A stretch of 64,000 bases of DNA from Pohlia nutans (taxonomy: Eukaryota > Streptophyta > Bryopsida > Bryales > Mniaceae), in NCBI GenBank assembly GCA_022496805.1, contig CM040093.1, positions 3,474,501 through 3,538,500 on the forward strand, in the 5' to 3' direction. A program made the translations under genes and the position numbers. Under the pieces are notes generated by a model. The model ran no database searches. It had not been told where the DNA came from and worked only from the letters and a program-made list of their open reading frames with translations. This document shows, one piece after another, positions 38,416 through 49,483 of this stretch; positions within the stretch are counted from its first letter, which is position 1, and every line of letters begins with the position of its first letter.

Positions 38416-39125
38416 CCTAGGTGTGAGTGCATCAAGGTAGTACGTCTCCACGACGCCAACGTGGTACAAAAATAATTTAAAAACGACCGCATATGTGAAC
38501 ACACCACCCGTATACTTATCCGTAATATACGGAACCATGCCGGAAAAAACCCCAATGTGTGAACATAGATAATTTGTTGTACCCCTCAGTTGTTATCTTT
38601 TAAAGTATGTTCTTAAAGCATCCCCACTCCTACATGCTAGAGATGACTCGCTGAAATTATTCATTTACATTTGGAGAGCCCTTGCACTTACACTTCCCCA
38701 CCCTTGGAGGCCCCTCACACATCAAAAGTGCACATTAAATAGTCAAACGACCAATCTCAAGTAAAATGTGGGGATATAGTCAACTAAATAGTGATTTGGA
38801 GGGCCGTTTCTCAACACGCTAGGATCCAGAGTCAAGAGGCATTTTGGAAGGGCCCTTGGCACATTTCATCTAGTTCTGGAGTGCGAGGGACTCTGGGAGG
38901 GCTGCGGTGCTGCTCTTACCAAAGGCCAGATGTGAACAGGCCTTTACTCTAATTGTTGTTTGACTGGTAAGTTACTTCAACGCAGTATTTTGGAGTGACT
39001 TGGTCAGTGAAGGATAAAATTGCCTACTGCAAGTACCACAGTACTACGCATTGCATTGACCGGACAGACAATCAGAAAATTTGTTTAATTATACCATTTT
39101 TAATTTTTAATTTTTTGGTGCAATG
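38416..39125. other. Intergenic, no gene seen
   Basis: No exon, terminal repeat or similarity to other parts of the window was recognised. Confidence 0.4.
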
Positions 39126-39560
39126 CGTAGATAGATAGAAATTTTGGACCTCAATTGAGGCCGGCGTGAATTAAGTGTCTGTTCGTAATGACAATGACTC
39201 ATGGTTCATTCACACCAGTCATTCAATGCGAGTGTGGCAAAAAAATTGCATTCGTCATGTAAGTTTTTGGTAGCTATAGTGTGCTCTTGTAAATTTATTT
39301 TTTTATCCTGACACATGCAAGAAGATGCTCCAACACATTTTGGGTGCCGCAAGAAAATTGCATCTCCACTAGCGCACATGCGTTGGTCAAAAGCAGGAAG
39401 AGACAAGGCTTTGACACCGGAAGAATTGCATATTATTTTTGAAATTTACCTTGCAGCATTCCAGGAACGCAATGCAAGTGTTGCAACTTCTTGGTGTAAA
39501 TGGGCCATCAGTACCCACTGGACAAAGGGCCACTGGAATATGCAACATGTACGAGTAACT
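39126..39560 (-). mobile_element. SINE-like element, long relative of 8340-8454
   Basis: On the minus strand it begins near CCAGTGGCCCTTTGTCCAGT and ends GCCGGCCTCAATTGAGG then TTTCTATCTATCTACG. Both ends match the 115-bp element at 8340, which lacks about 310 internal bases. The tetranucleotide tail is shared. A plus-strand open frame across it (39315-39563) has no known motif. Confidence 0.65.
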
Positions 39561-40929
39561 TAGGACAAAGAAATAGTCACTTGAGTGGAGGTCCCCAATA
39601 GGAGCTTTTTTGCGATTTTTCATTTTGCATTAGAGAAATTCTGAACCTAGCCACAACAAGGCTCTTACAATGTTACCAACAAAATAAAATATTGAGGTCT
39701 GGTGAACGTAGGGTTTTCAACAGATTTGGGGGTTAAGGTAGGATGTCCTAAAACCACCACCTCCCTCAATTATAACATGTAGAGCTTTCTTGGGGCAGCC
39801 ACAGTTGAGACTCAAAACCATCAATTTCACTATTCAAGTAGACCAATGGCATGCCAAGCATTGCGAAGAAATAGTGGTGGTTTTGGGTTAGCTCATGAGC
39901 GGAATCTAGGAACAACAAAGTGTGAACTTAGGAAATTGGTATGTGATGTATGGGTCAGAGGTTACTTTCCACTTTGGAATTTTGTATAAAATTGACAAAT
40001 GCAAATTAGATGTTGCAAATTTTTGCAATCCTCATCAAAACCTATTTCGAATGCGGTCATATTTTTTTTTCGAATTTAGCACTGCCAAAAATAGGCTAGA
40101 TTGCTTAAGTTGGTGGTTTTAGGACAATCAACATAGCTTGTGTGAATTTTGACAGAGCTCCAATAGCTCGCCAATTAAAAGAGCCTCCCAAGTACATCCA
40201 ACCTCCCTGGAAGGAGGTAGAAGAAAAAACCATGTAGTACAAAAATAAATAAATTGTATGACCTCCTTTTCCCCCTCCTCTGGAGACCTTGTTGAGGGTT
40301 CAGATTTACTCTAATGTAACACTTTCATCTAGATTTTAGATATAATCGTAGATATTAGGTGGAGTCATCGCAAATTGATGAAAAATTGTTCAAATGAATG
40401 ACTTTTTTTGGCTGTAAACCATGAAGTATTGATCCAAATTTATGTCTTTCTAAAAACACTTTGTCCTTCTAGCTACATCCTGCTATCTAAATTATTTTTT
40501 AATCCCCAATCCATCACTAAACTGGTATTTAGTATAAATAAATAAAAATAAAATTCAATCACGTAACATTAGGGGTTTCAGAATGAGTTATTACGAGACT
40601 GGGTCACTGGGCATTAAGGGTCTCCTAAAACAAAAGTTGTGTTTCAACAATAAGATACTAAATATTTTGCTTTAATATACTCTTATTTGTTCACTCTAAA
40701 TAGTTATAAGGTATGGAAGAGCTCGGTGTCCTCTCATTATTAGGTGTGTAAGCTCTCGGACAACACTCTGAATGCTTTCAAAGAAAACCAGTTACATGCC
40801 CAAACATGCACTAACAAGGAAGATATGATTCACCGAAGTATAGTTTAGTAGCACCAACTGTTCACAGAAAAATTACATGTCATTTGAGGGGGCTATTGTA
40901 CAAAGTTATCAGGCTAATGGCCGAGTAAG
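39561..40929. other. Intergenic, no gene seen
   Basis: AT-rich. Local inverted GGTGGTTTTAGG/CCTAAAACCACC segments (39751-39761 and about 40113-40123) suggest another degraded element. No coding exon recognised. Confidence 0.4.
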
Positions 40930-41154
40930 GTACGGGGAGATCCGGCAGTTAGTGTAAAATCAGCCGAATGGAATTGTCAAATTACCGGTTGAAACCCATA
41001 GTTTAAGGCTACAATCCGGATAAAATTTGTGATACTCGGGTGCTACCTAGGTGATACATAGACAATAACCGGATGGATTATTGTCTGAAATTGGTTGCTT
41101 TTGCAAAATATTGGATTTTAGCCAGTTCCCTTGGAAAACTCCCCGTTCAGTGTG
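40930..41154 (-). repeat. Dispersed repeat family R, copy 2, abutting the receptor kinase
   Basis: Inverted match to 12036-12245. Its end (CCCCGTTCAGTG) is about 20 bp from the stop codon of the lectin receptor kinase, so the kinase 3' untranslated region is probably repeat-derived. Confidence 0.8.
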
Positions 41155-41177
41155 GCCGAGTCCCGGGCTCCCAATTA

Positions 41178-43534
41178 TCATCTGGGAGCTCCGAATTCTC
41201 TTCCGGACAATACCGACACCGATTTAATCTCGATTTCATGAGTACCGTTGCGAACGGATGTCGGCGCGGAAGACTGGCTAAGAAGCGACGAGGATGTCTG
41301 GGACGAGGAACTAGCACTCTCCGAAAAGTCCTCTGACATGTTGAGGTATTGCGCGATGTAAGGTTTCGAAGCAGGCAAGGGAGGCAGATCCATGGCTGCA
41401 GCACCATCGCCGGCCTGATTGAAGAACCACTGATTCACATCGCGCATGGCCGGCCGCTCCGCCGGATTCGGATGGCAACACAACAGCCCCAAATGCAACA
41501 CAGATTGAACCATCATCTCTGGAACCTCACCTTCGACTGTAAGACGACTCCAATCCGCAACGCGCAACAGATCGCCAGCCTCATGAGCGCGCCACGCGCA
41601 GTCCACCAGCACGAAGTCTCCAGGATCCGCCACTTGCGAATCCAACGGGCGCCGCCCACACACAACCTCCAGCACCAGAACCCCAAACGCGTACACATCC
41701 GTCTCCTTGGTGGCGCGCCCGGTGTACTGCATCTCCGGTGCCATGTAACCCAGCGTCCCCGCCAGTAGCGTCGTCTTGTCCACCTTGTGGTGGTCCACGA
41801 GGCGAGCCAGCCCGAAGTCGCCCAAGTAGGCGTCGAAATTCTCGTCCAGCATCACGTTACTCGACTTGATGTCACGATGCAGCACGCATTGCACCCATTC
41901 CCCGTGCAGATACGCTAGCCCTGACGCCACCCCCGCCAGTATATTCCGCCGCACATCCCACGATAACGAGCAGGAGCTTGAATCGAGAAGCTCAGGTTTC
42001 GCCTTGAAATGAATCCACTTATCCAAGCTGCTGTTGGACATGAAATCAAACACCAGCATCAATCCTTCTTTGGAGACGCACCAGCCTCGCAGTTGCAACA
42101 GATTCCGGTGCCGAATCTGCCGCATGCTGGTTGCTTCCGCCAAGAAGCTCTTCACGTCCTGCTCCTTCCGTCGTTTGATCCGTTTCACGGCAACGAGAGC
42201 TCCCGACGCCAAGGTACCTGGAATCATATATAATCGTTAAAATGACATCTTTCCGAGCATCTTTCAGAGTGCCCAAATTGTGATGTTCTGGCATCGATGA
42301 TCGACGGGAAGCACAATGAATTTAAGCATTGCATGAGGTTAGTACCTTTGAAAACATCGCCAAAGCCTCCACTGGCGAGGAGCTCGCTGTCGCTGAAATT
42401 CTTGGTGATCCGGCTGAGCTCCCTATAGGTGAACGCCCATGACGTCTCAGTGAGAGCGAGCTCACCCAAGCTGGAATATTGCAAAAGCTCCTGAGAGGCC
42501 TTTGTCCTTCGACGCTTGTAGAAGCACAACAGTCCCAAGATCGCGCAACTAACGACGGGAACGCAAATTCCAGCGACGAGTGCCACTGACGTTTTGTTGG
42601 AAGATGGAGAAGGTGAGGTGAGCGAAGGTGAAGGCGCTGGAGAAGGTGAAGGCGCCGGAGAGGGCGTCGAAAGTCCAGTTGTTGCAAATTTCCATGAGTG
42701 GAGTCGGTGTGACTCTTGAAAGTTCCCTGTACTGGCGCTGAATCCGACGTACATACTCTCGGCTGTAAACACGTTCTCTAATGCAAGATTAGGCACCGTA
42801 ATCGAAGCGTTTGCTGGTTTATATGCATCATCAGTGGAGTTTCCTTCTCTGATCCTGACCTCAAGCTTCTGAGAGTCACTGGAGTAATCAATCCAAGCCG
42901 CGAAGATTCCTTTCTGGCCACAAAAGCCTTGTGCTTGGCCTGCTGTCAACGAACAGAAAGTCGGCATATTACCGCCTGCGCAGATATCAGCAGTGGCTAA
43001 GCTTTGGTTGTTGAGATCGACTCCAATGTGACTATCCGACACCCCTCCCACAGGATCAAAATAGTTTCCCGTATTATGGAACGAATCAAACTCGACGGCG
43101 AACACATGCTGATCGGGAGGATTGGCATCGAAGTTGAGAACGCAAAAGCCTCCTCCTGCACGACCGTAATCCGGGTTTAGAGCACTAGAATTCACGAAAG
43201 TGAAGGCCATCCCGTCGCCGCAAGTGGTTGCGGTGCTCGCGGGTGATTGAAACGAGATTGTGAAAGCGGTCTGAAACGAAGCAACTGCGCCGGTGCTGTC
43301 AATCATCTGCACGGGGTCCTTGTACATGATCCTACCGCAGGAACCTCCCGAGTCTTGGATGCCTTGGGTGTTCATGATGTACGCGGCGTTGGGGAGACTG
43401 AATAAGCTGTCACCGGGGGTCAAGATGTCATTCTGCTGGGCGTCGAAAGATGGGAAGGAGAAATTGCTGTTCTGCCCTGCAACGAAACTCGCACAGAAAA
43501 CGATCACCAATGTTATCAGGGCAGCAGGCGACAT
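41178..43534 (-). CDS. L-type lectin-domain receptor-like serine/threonine kinase
   Basis: Two exons, 43534-42346 and 42217-41178, around a 128-bp intron, give 742 residues. A signal peptide (MSPAALITLVIVFCASFVAG) leads into a legume-lectin ectodomain (NFSFPSFDAQQND through FVNSS, HVFAVEFDSFHN and HIGVDLNNQ, to about residue 280). A Pro/Ser stalk (TPSPAPSPSPAPSPS), one membrane helix (VALVAGICVPVVSCAILGLL), a basic stop-transfer KRRR and an intracellular kinase follow. Kinase features are intact: glycine loop ASGGFGDVFKG, Lys408 in VAVKR, HRD 510-512, DFG 530-532, APE 556-558. The HRD arginine marks an RD kinase. The tail is Ser-rich. Such receptors sit in the plasma membrane and sense extracellular ligands in defence or cell-wall signalling; the ligand is unknown. 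The intron falls exactly in the glycine-loop region. Confidence 0.95.
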
Positions 43535-43937
43535 CGATCGATCTCTGAAACCTTCTTCGACTAAACCTCAAGAACGGCATGACCACGAATTGTAGCAGCG
43601 TGAAAACCAAGGCAAATTGTGGGATCCTGTCCAACGATTAAGAAGAGGAATACTCTCGATCAGGAGCTCGACGCTAGAATGACATAGCTGATACCGTGTA
43701 CTTGTGTAAGCTCCCCAGTGCGCGTTCGATCTGAAAGTCTTCGGATGCCAGAAACGTAATTGAAGCGCGTCGGAATGCAATGTTTAACATTTCGTGTGTT
43801 CTTACAGTTCTATAGTTGACTCCTGCTGACGGTCCGTCGATCGATTGCAGCTGAGTTGCCGTGAAACTCACGAAGCTTGACGCCGACCGTCCTGCGAAGG
43901 TACAGTCAAGCTCTGTTGCGGCAGGTAAATTCTGGTG
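43535..43937. other. Receptor kinase promoter region
   Basis: Intergenic sequence immediately upstream of the kinase start. No specific motif can be assigned with confidence. Confidence 0.4.
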
Positions 43938-44282
43938 GCTGTAGTGCAGGGATGAAATTTTCCCAGGATGTCATTCTCCATAGCAGCTGTTGAATCATCC
44001 GGAGGCGATGAGACTGGTAGGCTGCTCCGTCATAGATGAAAAACTCAAGGTCTAGGTTAGGGATGAAAATCTGAGGTTTAGGCTAATGGATGAAAAGTTC
44101 TTTCTATATTTCAATAATCGAATTTGAGTATTGAAATTACACAATCTTACCAAGATATTTTTCAAAGTTGGACATAAGAAGGTGAGAGAAGACTGACACT
44201 GTAAAGAGCACGAATAATCTGCAATTTGTTTTGAAAAGCAATATGCAAGTTTAATGTTGAAGAATCAGTGACTAATCAAGGA

Positions 44283-44831
44283 TTAACCCTTTAGCGCGCC
44301 AGCGTCCATATATTGGACGACGAACAGATTAAAGCTGTTTGATTTCCATCCAAAGTGGACAGTTTTCATCCACCAATTTTTTTTTTGGGTTCTTATGTAA
44401 GTTGACTATCCTTTGTACGGTGTGGATCTTCAAAATAGGTTATCATGATTTTTGGAAAAATAACACAATTGGTTTATGTCAAGTTTCATTCTTAGTTCAA
44501 AAAGTGAGACCTTAGACATGATTTTCCAAAATAAGTAGAATCAAATAATGGAAACCATACCATCGCATATTGCATGTTATTCCAATTTCATTCCAATTTT
44601 TTTCAATTTTTTTGTGTTAATTCGGGATTTTTAATTGAATTTCAAGAGAAAACCTTGCAAAATTATTTTAAATTTATTAATAAAAAATATGATACATCTA
44701 ACCGTACAGATGTGATCTTCACATTGGCATTTACAAATTTTCTTTGTACATCAACTCCATTTTCGGTTTCCATCAAACATTTTATAACACTTCTTTGAAA
44801 ACAGTGTTGAATTGGGACGTTAAAGGGTTAA
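44283..44831 (+). mobile_element. TTAA MITE family A, full reference copy
   Basis: 549 bp from TTAA 44283-44286 (CCCTTTAGCGCGCCAGCGTC) to TTAA 44828-44831 (preceded by GGGACGTTAAAGGG). Just inside the left end is CGTCCATATATTGGACG, a perfect hairpin. The family signature blocks include TTGGTTTATGTCAAGTTTC and CATCAAACATTTTATAACAC. Confidence 0.9.
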
Positions 44832-44899
44832 TCAAACTTATGGATAGTTTGCTACATACACAATCAAACCTTAAAAATGCTTGTTAAAGGGGAATGGCT

Positions 44900-45110
44900 T
44901 GATATGGGTATCACTTTTACGCGTCTCACATAGTGTGATTTATGTCTAACTCATTTTATGTGTACTAAAAATTCCGTCTTTAACACCATGTATATAGTTG
45001 CAACCATGATACCTATAACACCCTCTAATTTTGTAATTTTCCAATGCTTTTTTTTTAGCAAAAAGATATTTCTAGAAAACAAACTATTTTTGGAGGGGTA
45101 CCCATATCAG
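44900..45110 (+). mobile_element. MITE family Q, full copy
   Basis: 211 bp with inverted ends TGATATGGGTATC and GGGTACCCATATCA. It matches 2405-2597 in inverse orientation. Confidence 0.75.
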
Positions 45111-45293
45111 GGCATCACCCTAAAATCGAATATGCTTTTCTGATTATTCCTAATTATTCTTAATTATTTTTTTATCATTATTTGGTTTTTCAAGGAATAT
45201 GTCTTGGATTATAACAAAGTTACTCTTGATTGTGTACGCACACCCTGCGAATAATCATGTAACTGAGGGAAAATTTCATCCCTGCACTCCAGC

Positions 45294-45535
45294 AGTGGAT
45301 GTGCTGGAGTTTGGGCTTGCGGGCGCCGGGCTCCAGGAGTGTCCGAGCCTGGTCTTCATCCATTCTTTGCCTTCATCACCGTGTTGAATTCCTTGATTTT
45401 TGAGCCTTTGGCTACCCTGTGCACTGACTGAGAATGGTGCTCTTAATTGTTGTCTGGAGCTTTATTTATTTTTGGCTTTCATTCGTGTTGCTGAGATCAT
45501 TCTGGTTCTGTTTGGTGAGATCAATCATAACATTC
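45294..45535. other. GC-richer intergenic patch
   Basis: The segment 45294-45390 (GGGCTTGCGGGCGCCGGGC) has coding-like composition, but no exon with splice sites or known motif was found. Confidence 0.3.
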
Positions 45536-46111
45536 TTAACCCCTAACTGCCCAAGCAGGCGTTTTTGGCCTGATGTACAGATTTCATCCGTATTTTCTCA
45601 TCCGTCATGCACTTTTTGTGGTGTGATTTTTTTACTGAATTTTTTATGGGAAGTTAACTTCATGTATGTGTGATCCGATCGAAAAGGAAATAATTTTTGA
45701 AAAAATTATGCCTCATTTTGTGTTGTAGTGTTTCACCGAAAATCTTGAAGATTTTGGTCTAAAAGTGTTCATGAAAAAAAAACTATTAAAATCAAGCATC
45801 CAAAAAATCTCCAAAAATCACTACACCTAAAGTACTACATTATAACCCATCACAACAAATTTCATCCACATATTGTCAATATCTTATTCGTAATTGAATT
45901 ACAAAGTAATTTTTTATTTTATGTTTCAAAATTTATAAAAAAAGATTAGTGATAGTAGTCATAGATCTAACTGTATAGATAGAATCTAAAATTTAAAATG
46001 TATAACTTTTATTCATACATCAAGTTCTAAATATTCATATTAATTGCATTTTATAATGCATCTTTGCAAAACTGCCTAAACTGGACATAGGTGAGGACGT
46101 TTAGGGGTTAA
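45536..46111 (+). mobile_element. TTAA element family G, copy 1
   Basis: 576 bp from TTAA 45536-45539 (CCCCTAACTGCC) to TTAA 46108-46111 (preceded by GGACGTTTAGGGG). The right TTAA is also the left end of the next element. A second copy starts at 63487. Confidence 0.82.
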
Positions 46112-46841
46112 CCCCTAAACGCCGCAGAGACCAAAAAATGGCTTATGAATGAAGTCGACTGTTCAATTCCAACTGCTGCGTGGATGATTTCCATCCAATT
46201 CTTTATGTGAAGGGCTTTGCTTGGTGATGCCACCCCTTCAAGTTAAATTCAAATCATTCAAGCTATTTTTAGATTTTACATGGGGTCCCAACTACAAAAA
46301 GAGTCGTAAAAACGGTTCACCGTGTAGTGTATTTTGAATTTTTTTGCTTGTTCTACTTAAACTAAATTTAGGCCATGAAAATGAGTTCCATTGCATTTGA
46401 GCTTAATTAACAAAATGAAGCTTGCCAAGTCTAGTTTCTACTCCACTTTGAATTTTTGGAAAAATCTGAAAATTGAGTGTTTTATTGTAGTCACAAGTTC
46501 GGTAGGTATCACCAAGGTGGAGCAAATTTTCTAAATTTAGATACATGGATGATGTTCATCAACTAAACTTTTCTTCATTGTAATTTACACCTTAGGTAAA
46601 AAAATTGGAATTTTCTAGTACATTTTGTAATTAATAAAGATTTTCTTTACAATCACTTCATAAAACCATAGTAATTTCAAATTTTCACCAAAATTTATGA
46701 AAAATTCATGATTTGTAGTAGACATGTGACTTCATCTACTAAAAATATAAATTTGAATTATTGTATTATTTTTAGTAGCAAAATTGAGTGTGACAGATAA
46801 AACATGATTCCATGGTCATAGGCCCAACCTTTAGGAGTTAA
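46108..46841 (+). mobile_element. TTAA element family H
   Basis: 734 bp from the shared TTAA 46108-46111 (CCCCTAAACGCCGC) to TTAA 46838-46841 (preceded by CAACCTTTAGGAG). The interior is not shared with other families. Confidence 0.7.
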
Positions 46842-46854
46842 GGCCTAGACTTTG

Positions 46855-47062
46855 TATCCCTACTAAAGTTTCCAAGATTCTTTCCGATGCTCTTGGGTGC
46901 TCTTTGTTTTTACATTTTAAGTTTGTCTTACTTACTTGACTCCTACTAAATTCCTTCATATTATGGCAAGTGTCTTCCAAGGAAAGTTATTGTATCAATA
47001 AAAGATCAACCAAGCACTAGGCGGTGCAATATCCTACTACTGAAGAATGTTATGTAAGTGTT
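46855..47062 (+). repeat. Dispersed repeat family T, uninterrupted copy
   Basis: Matches 48236-48715 on both sides of an insertion: CCCTACTAAAGTTTCC, TTAAGTTTGTCTTACTT, AGGCGGTGCAATATCCTACT. It serves as the empty-site reference for that insertion. Confidence 0.8.
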
Positions 47063-47163
47063 ATTTTATTTATTTTATTTCTTTTACGCGGTTGTGTTTC
47101 AGTTGAAGTCCGAGTGACATCCGCTGCAATTTAGAATTGCATCACCTTCAGTTCTGATTTCGG

Positions 47164-47177
47164 TTAACCCCTAAAGG

Positions 47178-47212
<35 letters not shown>

Positions 47213-47771
47213 GTTGAACTTAGCTCTAGTTTTCTTGACTAGCTCTTGTAGCAAGCTCAATTCCTCATTGGTGCGGGGTAATTTTGACGATCGGCACCGT
47301 TGAAGCTAAAGAAGACTTACGTAGCTTTTTTATGAAAAAATGATCGACAAAATCGCACAATTTTTGAGAAAATGCCACCTGTTGAGAAGATTGATGGAAC
47401 TCGTTCGGGTTGTTTTGTACCCATTTTGAAATCGGATTGTTCAAAAGTGCTCCAAAAATTCTGAAATTTTTACTGTAAATAGAAATCATCATTTCAAACA
47501 TGTGCAAAAAAATTCAAGTAATTTGGAGGTGTGAGGAGGAAGATATGAGGGTCTGAAGTGACGCCTAGATACACACCGTGCAACTCAAAAAAATCACCAA
47601 AAATCGCTCACTTGATGAATTTCCGATCAAGAAGTACCTACAGATTTGGCTCTCAAAAAGAGCCAGGGTCTCTTTGTTGCTCATCCTACAATTCAAAGCC
47701 CAAGAACCCGAATTTCCTCACTTTCTAGTTCCAGAAGCCGCGTGGGGGCCTTACAGTCCTTTAGGGATTAA
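47164..47771 (+). mobile_element. TTAA element family I with G31 tract at its left end
   Basis: 608 bp from TTAA 47164-47167 to TTAA 47768-47771. The ends are CCCCTAAAGGACC and AGTCCTTTAGGGA. They resemble family B ends, but the interior is different. Right after the left terminus lies a run of 31 G (47181-47211). Confidence 0.75.
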
Positions 47772-47792
47772 CCTTTACTACAAAGGCAACTA

Positions 47793-48127
47793 TTAGCCCC
47801 TAAACGTCCCAGCGTCCAGAAATTGTATCACGAACAGATTCAAAGCCTTGTAACTTTCTCATACAATCTCAGATGACTTTCATCCAAATCATCTTTGCAA
47901 GTCTATTAGGTTCTCTACCAATTAAAGTAAATATCTTATAATGGGGAGATGTTGATAATATTGGAGAGGTCTCCAAATGTAAGTATGTCAAATTTGTTGG
48001 GTAGATTTTATGCTTGCAACGGACCTCTTATGTACACCTCATGTACAATACATTTGAGGCATCATAACATCTATTTTTAAGACTAGCATCTATTTTTGTT
48101 CAAAGGGTTGGTACGTTTAGAGGTTAG
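47793..48127 (+). mobile_element. TTAA-type MITE family F, flanked by direct TTAG
   Basis: 335 bp. The ends CCCCTAAACGT and ACGTTTAGAGG are inverted with one mismatch. The flanks are TTAG at 47793-47796 and TTAG at 48124-48127, in direct orientation, which identifies a 4-bp target duplication outside the terminal repeats. A second copy begins at 56635. Confidence 0.85.
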
Positions 48128-48235
48128 AGGTGTTTGACAGTAGAAACGTTCTTCCATACAAGAAGAATATGGAAACCTCATCTATTTACAAAAAGGATAT
48201 GGATAAACATGGCACTCCCATAACATTCTTAAGCC

Positions 48236-48715
48236 CTAGAGTCCTTTGTACCCCTACTAAAGTTTCCGAGATTTTCTCCGATATGGTCATATTCGTTATA
48301 TTGAGACTTTTAGCTAATTTTGAGACAGAATGCCAGTTATTCAAAAATTCATTTAAAAAATAATAATTGAAACCCAAAAAAAAATGCTCAAATAGTGATT
48401 CTATAATGAAATTCCAAAAGGTGGTGTTGTTAAATATTTATAAAAAAAAAGTAGTAAGGAGATAAAACGGTTTATCTTCGAGTCGAAGATAAAAATGAGA
48501 CTGCGAAAAGTCTCAATATAATGAATATGGTCTTCGATGCTCTTGGATGCTTTTTCTTTTCCCATCTTAAGTTTGTCTTACTTGCTTGACTCTCACTAAA
48601 TTCCCTCAAATAATGGCAAGTGTCATCTTTCACTCCATGTTCCAATGAAAGTTATTGTATCGGTAAAAAACCAACCAAGCAGTAGGCGGTGCAGTATCCT
48701 ACTGCTTAAGAATGT
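48236..48715 (+). repeat. Dispersed repeat family T, copy split by a MITE
   Basis: Matches 46855-47062 at 48236-48281 and again from 48535 on (CGATGCTCTTGGATGC, AGGCGGTGCAGTATCCTACT). The gap is the insertion at 48282-48534. Confidence 0.8.
48282..48534 (+). mobile_element. MITE inserted in repeat T (CGA duplication)
   Basis: 253 bp with inverted ends: ATTCGTTATATTGAGACTTT on the left pairs with AAAGTCTCAATATAATGAAT on the right, one mismatch. CGA occurs on both sides (48279-48281, 48535-48537) and once in the empty copy at 46855, so a 3-bp duplication is well supported. A 3-bp duplication suggests PIF/Harbinger or CACTA machinery. Confidence 0.85.
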
Positions 48716-49483
48716 AATACCATATCTGGTAACCAATGTCTAAATTGATATTACCCAAAAACAGTCTCACCACTACATGACTCTAGCCAATTTTTTTGTT
48801 TTTTTTGGTTGGTACAGTAGAGCAACACACACCTTGGAATGTAGTTAAGTAAGGAAAAAAAATGAATTGAATGATTTGAACCATCCATTTATATATATGC
48901 TCAACCATAAAATTATTTATTATAAAGCACTTTCATCCAAATTGTGGCAATTTTAGTATTGTTTTTAAAAGACTTTAACAATTTCATTCACTTTTTTTGC
49001 CTATTATTTTTAGAGTGAAAGTAACTACTCCCAAAATCAAGTAGGTGGATCTTGGCAAAAATTCGTCAAAAACAATTTGGCTGCGTAGCTCCACTATTTG
49101 TAATAACCTTGTTCCAAGCACCAATTACCTAATCCATAACCTATTGTGCCCTTTTTTGAGCAAATGTGACAAGATGATGGACTATTTACTCGTTGGTTAG
49201 AACTCATAACTAAAGTTGTTCTTTTGGACCACAAGATCAACCAAAAAATTGAAATCGGACAATCTTTATTAACTCAATGCACAGTAGGTTATGTCCCTTA
49301 ACCGATTCGCAACTGCCATCCTTCATTGGTTATGTAGTCCATAATTTAGGCCAAAAAAAGCTGAAAAAATCGAGCTAAGGCAAATAACATATAGAGTAGT
49401 AAGTGACGGAAGTTTGTTCTATTGTATATGTGCAGATTACTTTCTAAATGGCAATTTCTTGCAAATTATTTTTGCAAGAAACC
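48716..49483. other. Intergenic, no gene seen
   Basis: AT-rich. It has local similarity to family N wording near 48930-49090 (CACTTTCATCCAAATTGTGGC), probably a degraded copy. No exon. Confidence 0.4.

Larger units (their letters stand above)
43938..45293. mobile_element. Composite segment bounded by 27-bp inverted repeats
   Basis: GTGCAGGGATGAAATTTTCC near 43945-43964 recurs inverted near 45267-45286, within 27-bp matches at 43938-43964 and 45267-45293 that differ at one base. Between them lie a full family A MITE (44283-44831) and a family Q MITE (44900-45110). It may be one larger element that received two insertions, or a local inversion of promoter sequence. Confidence 0.5.
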
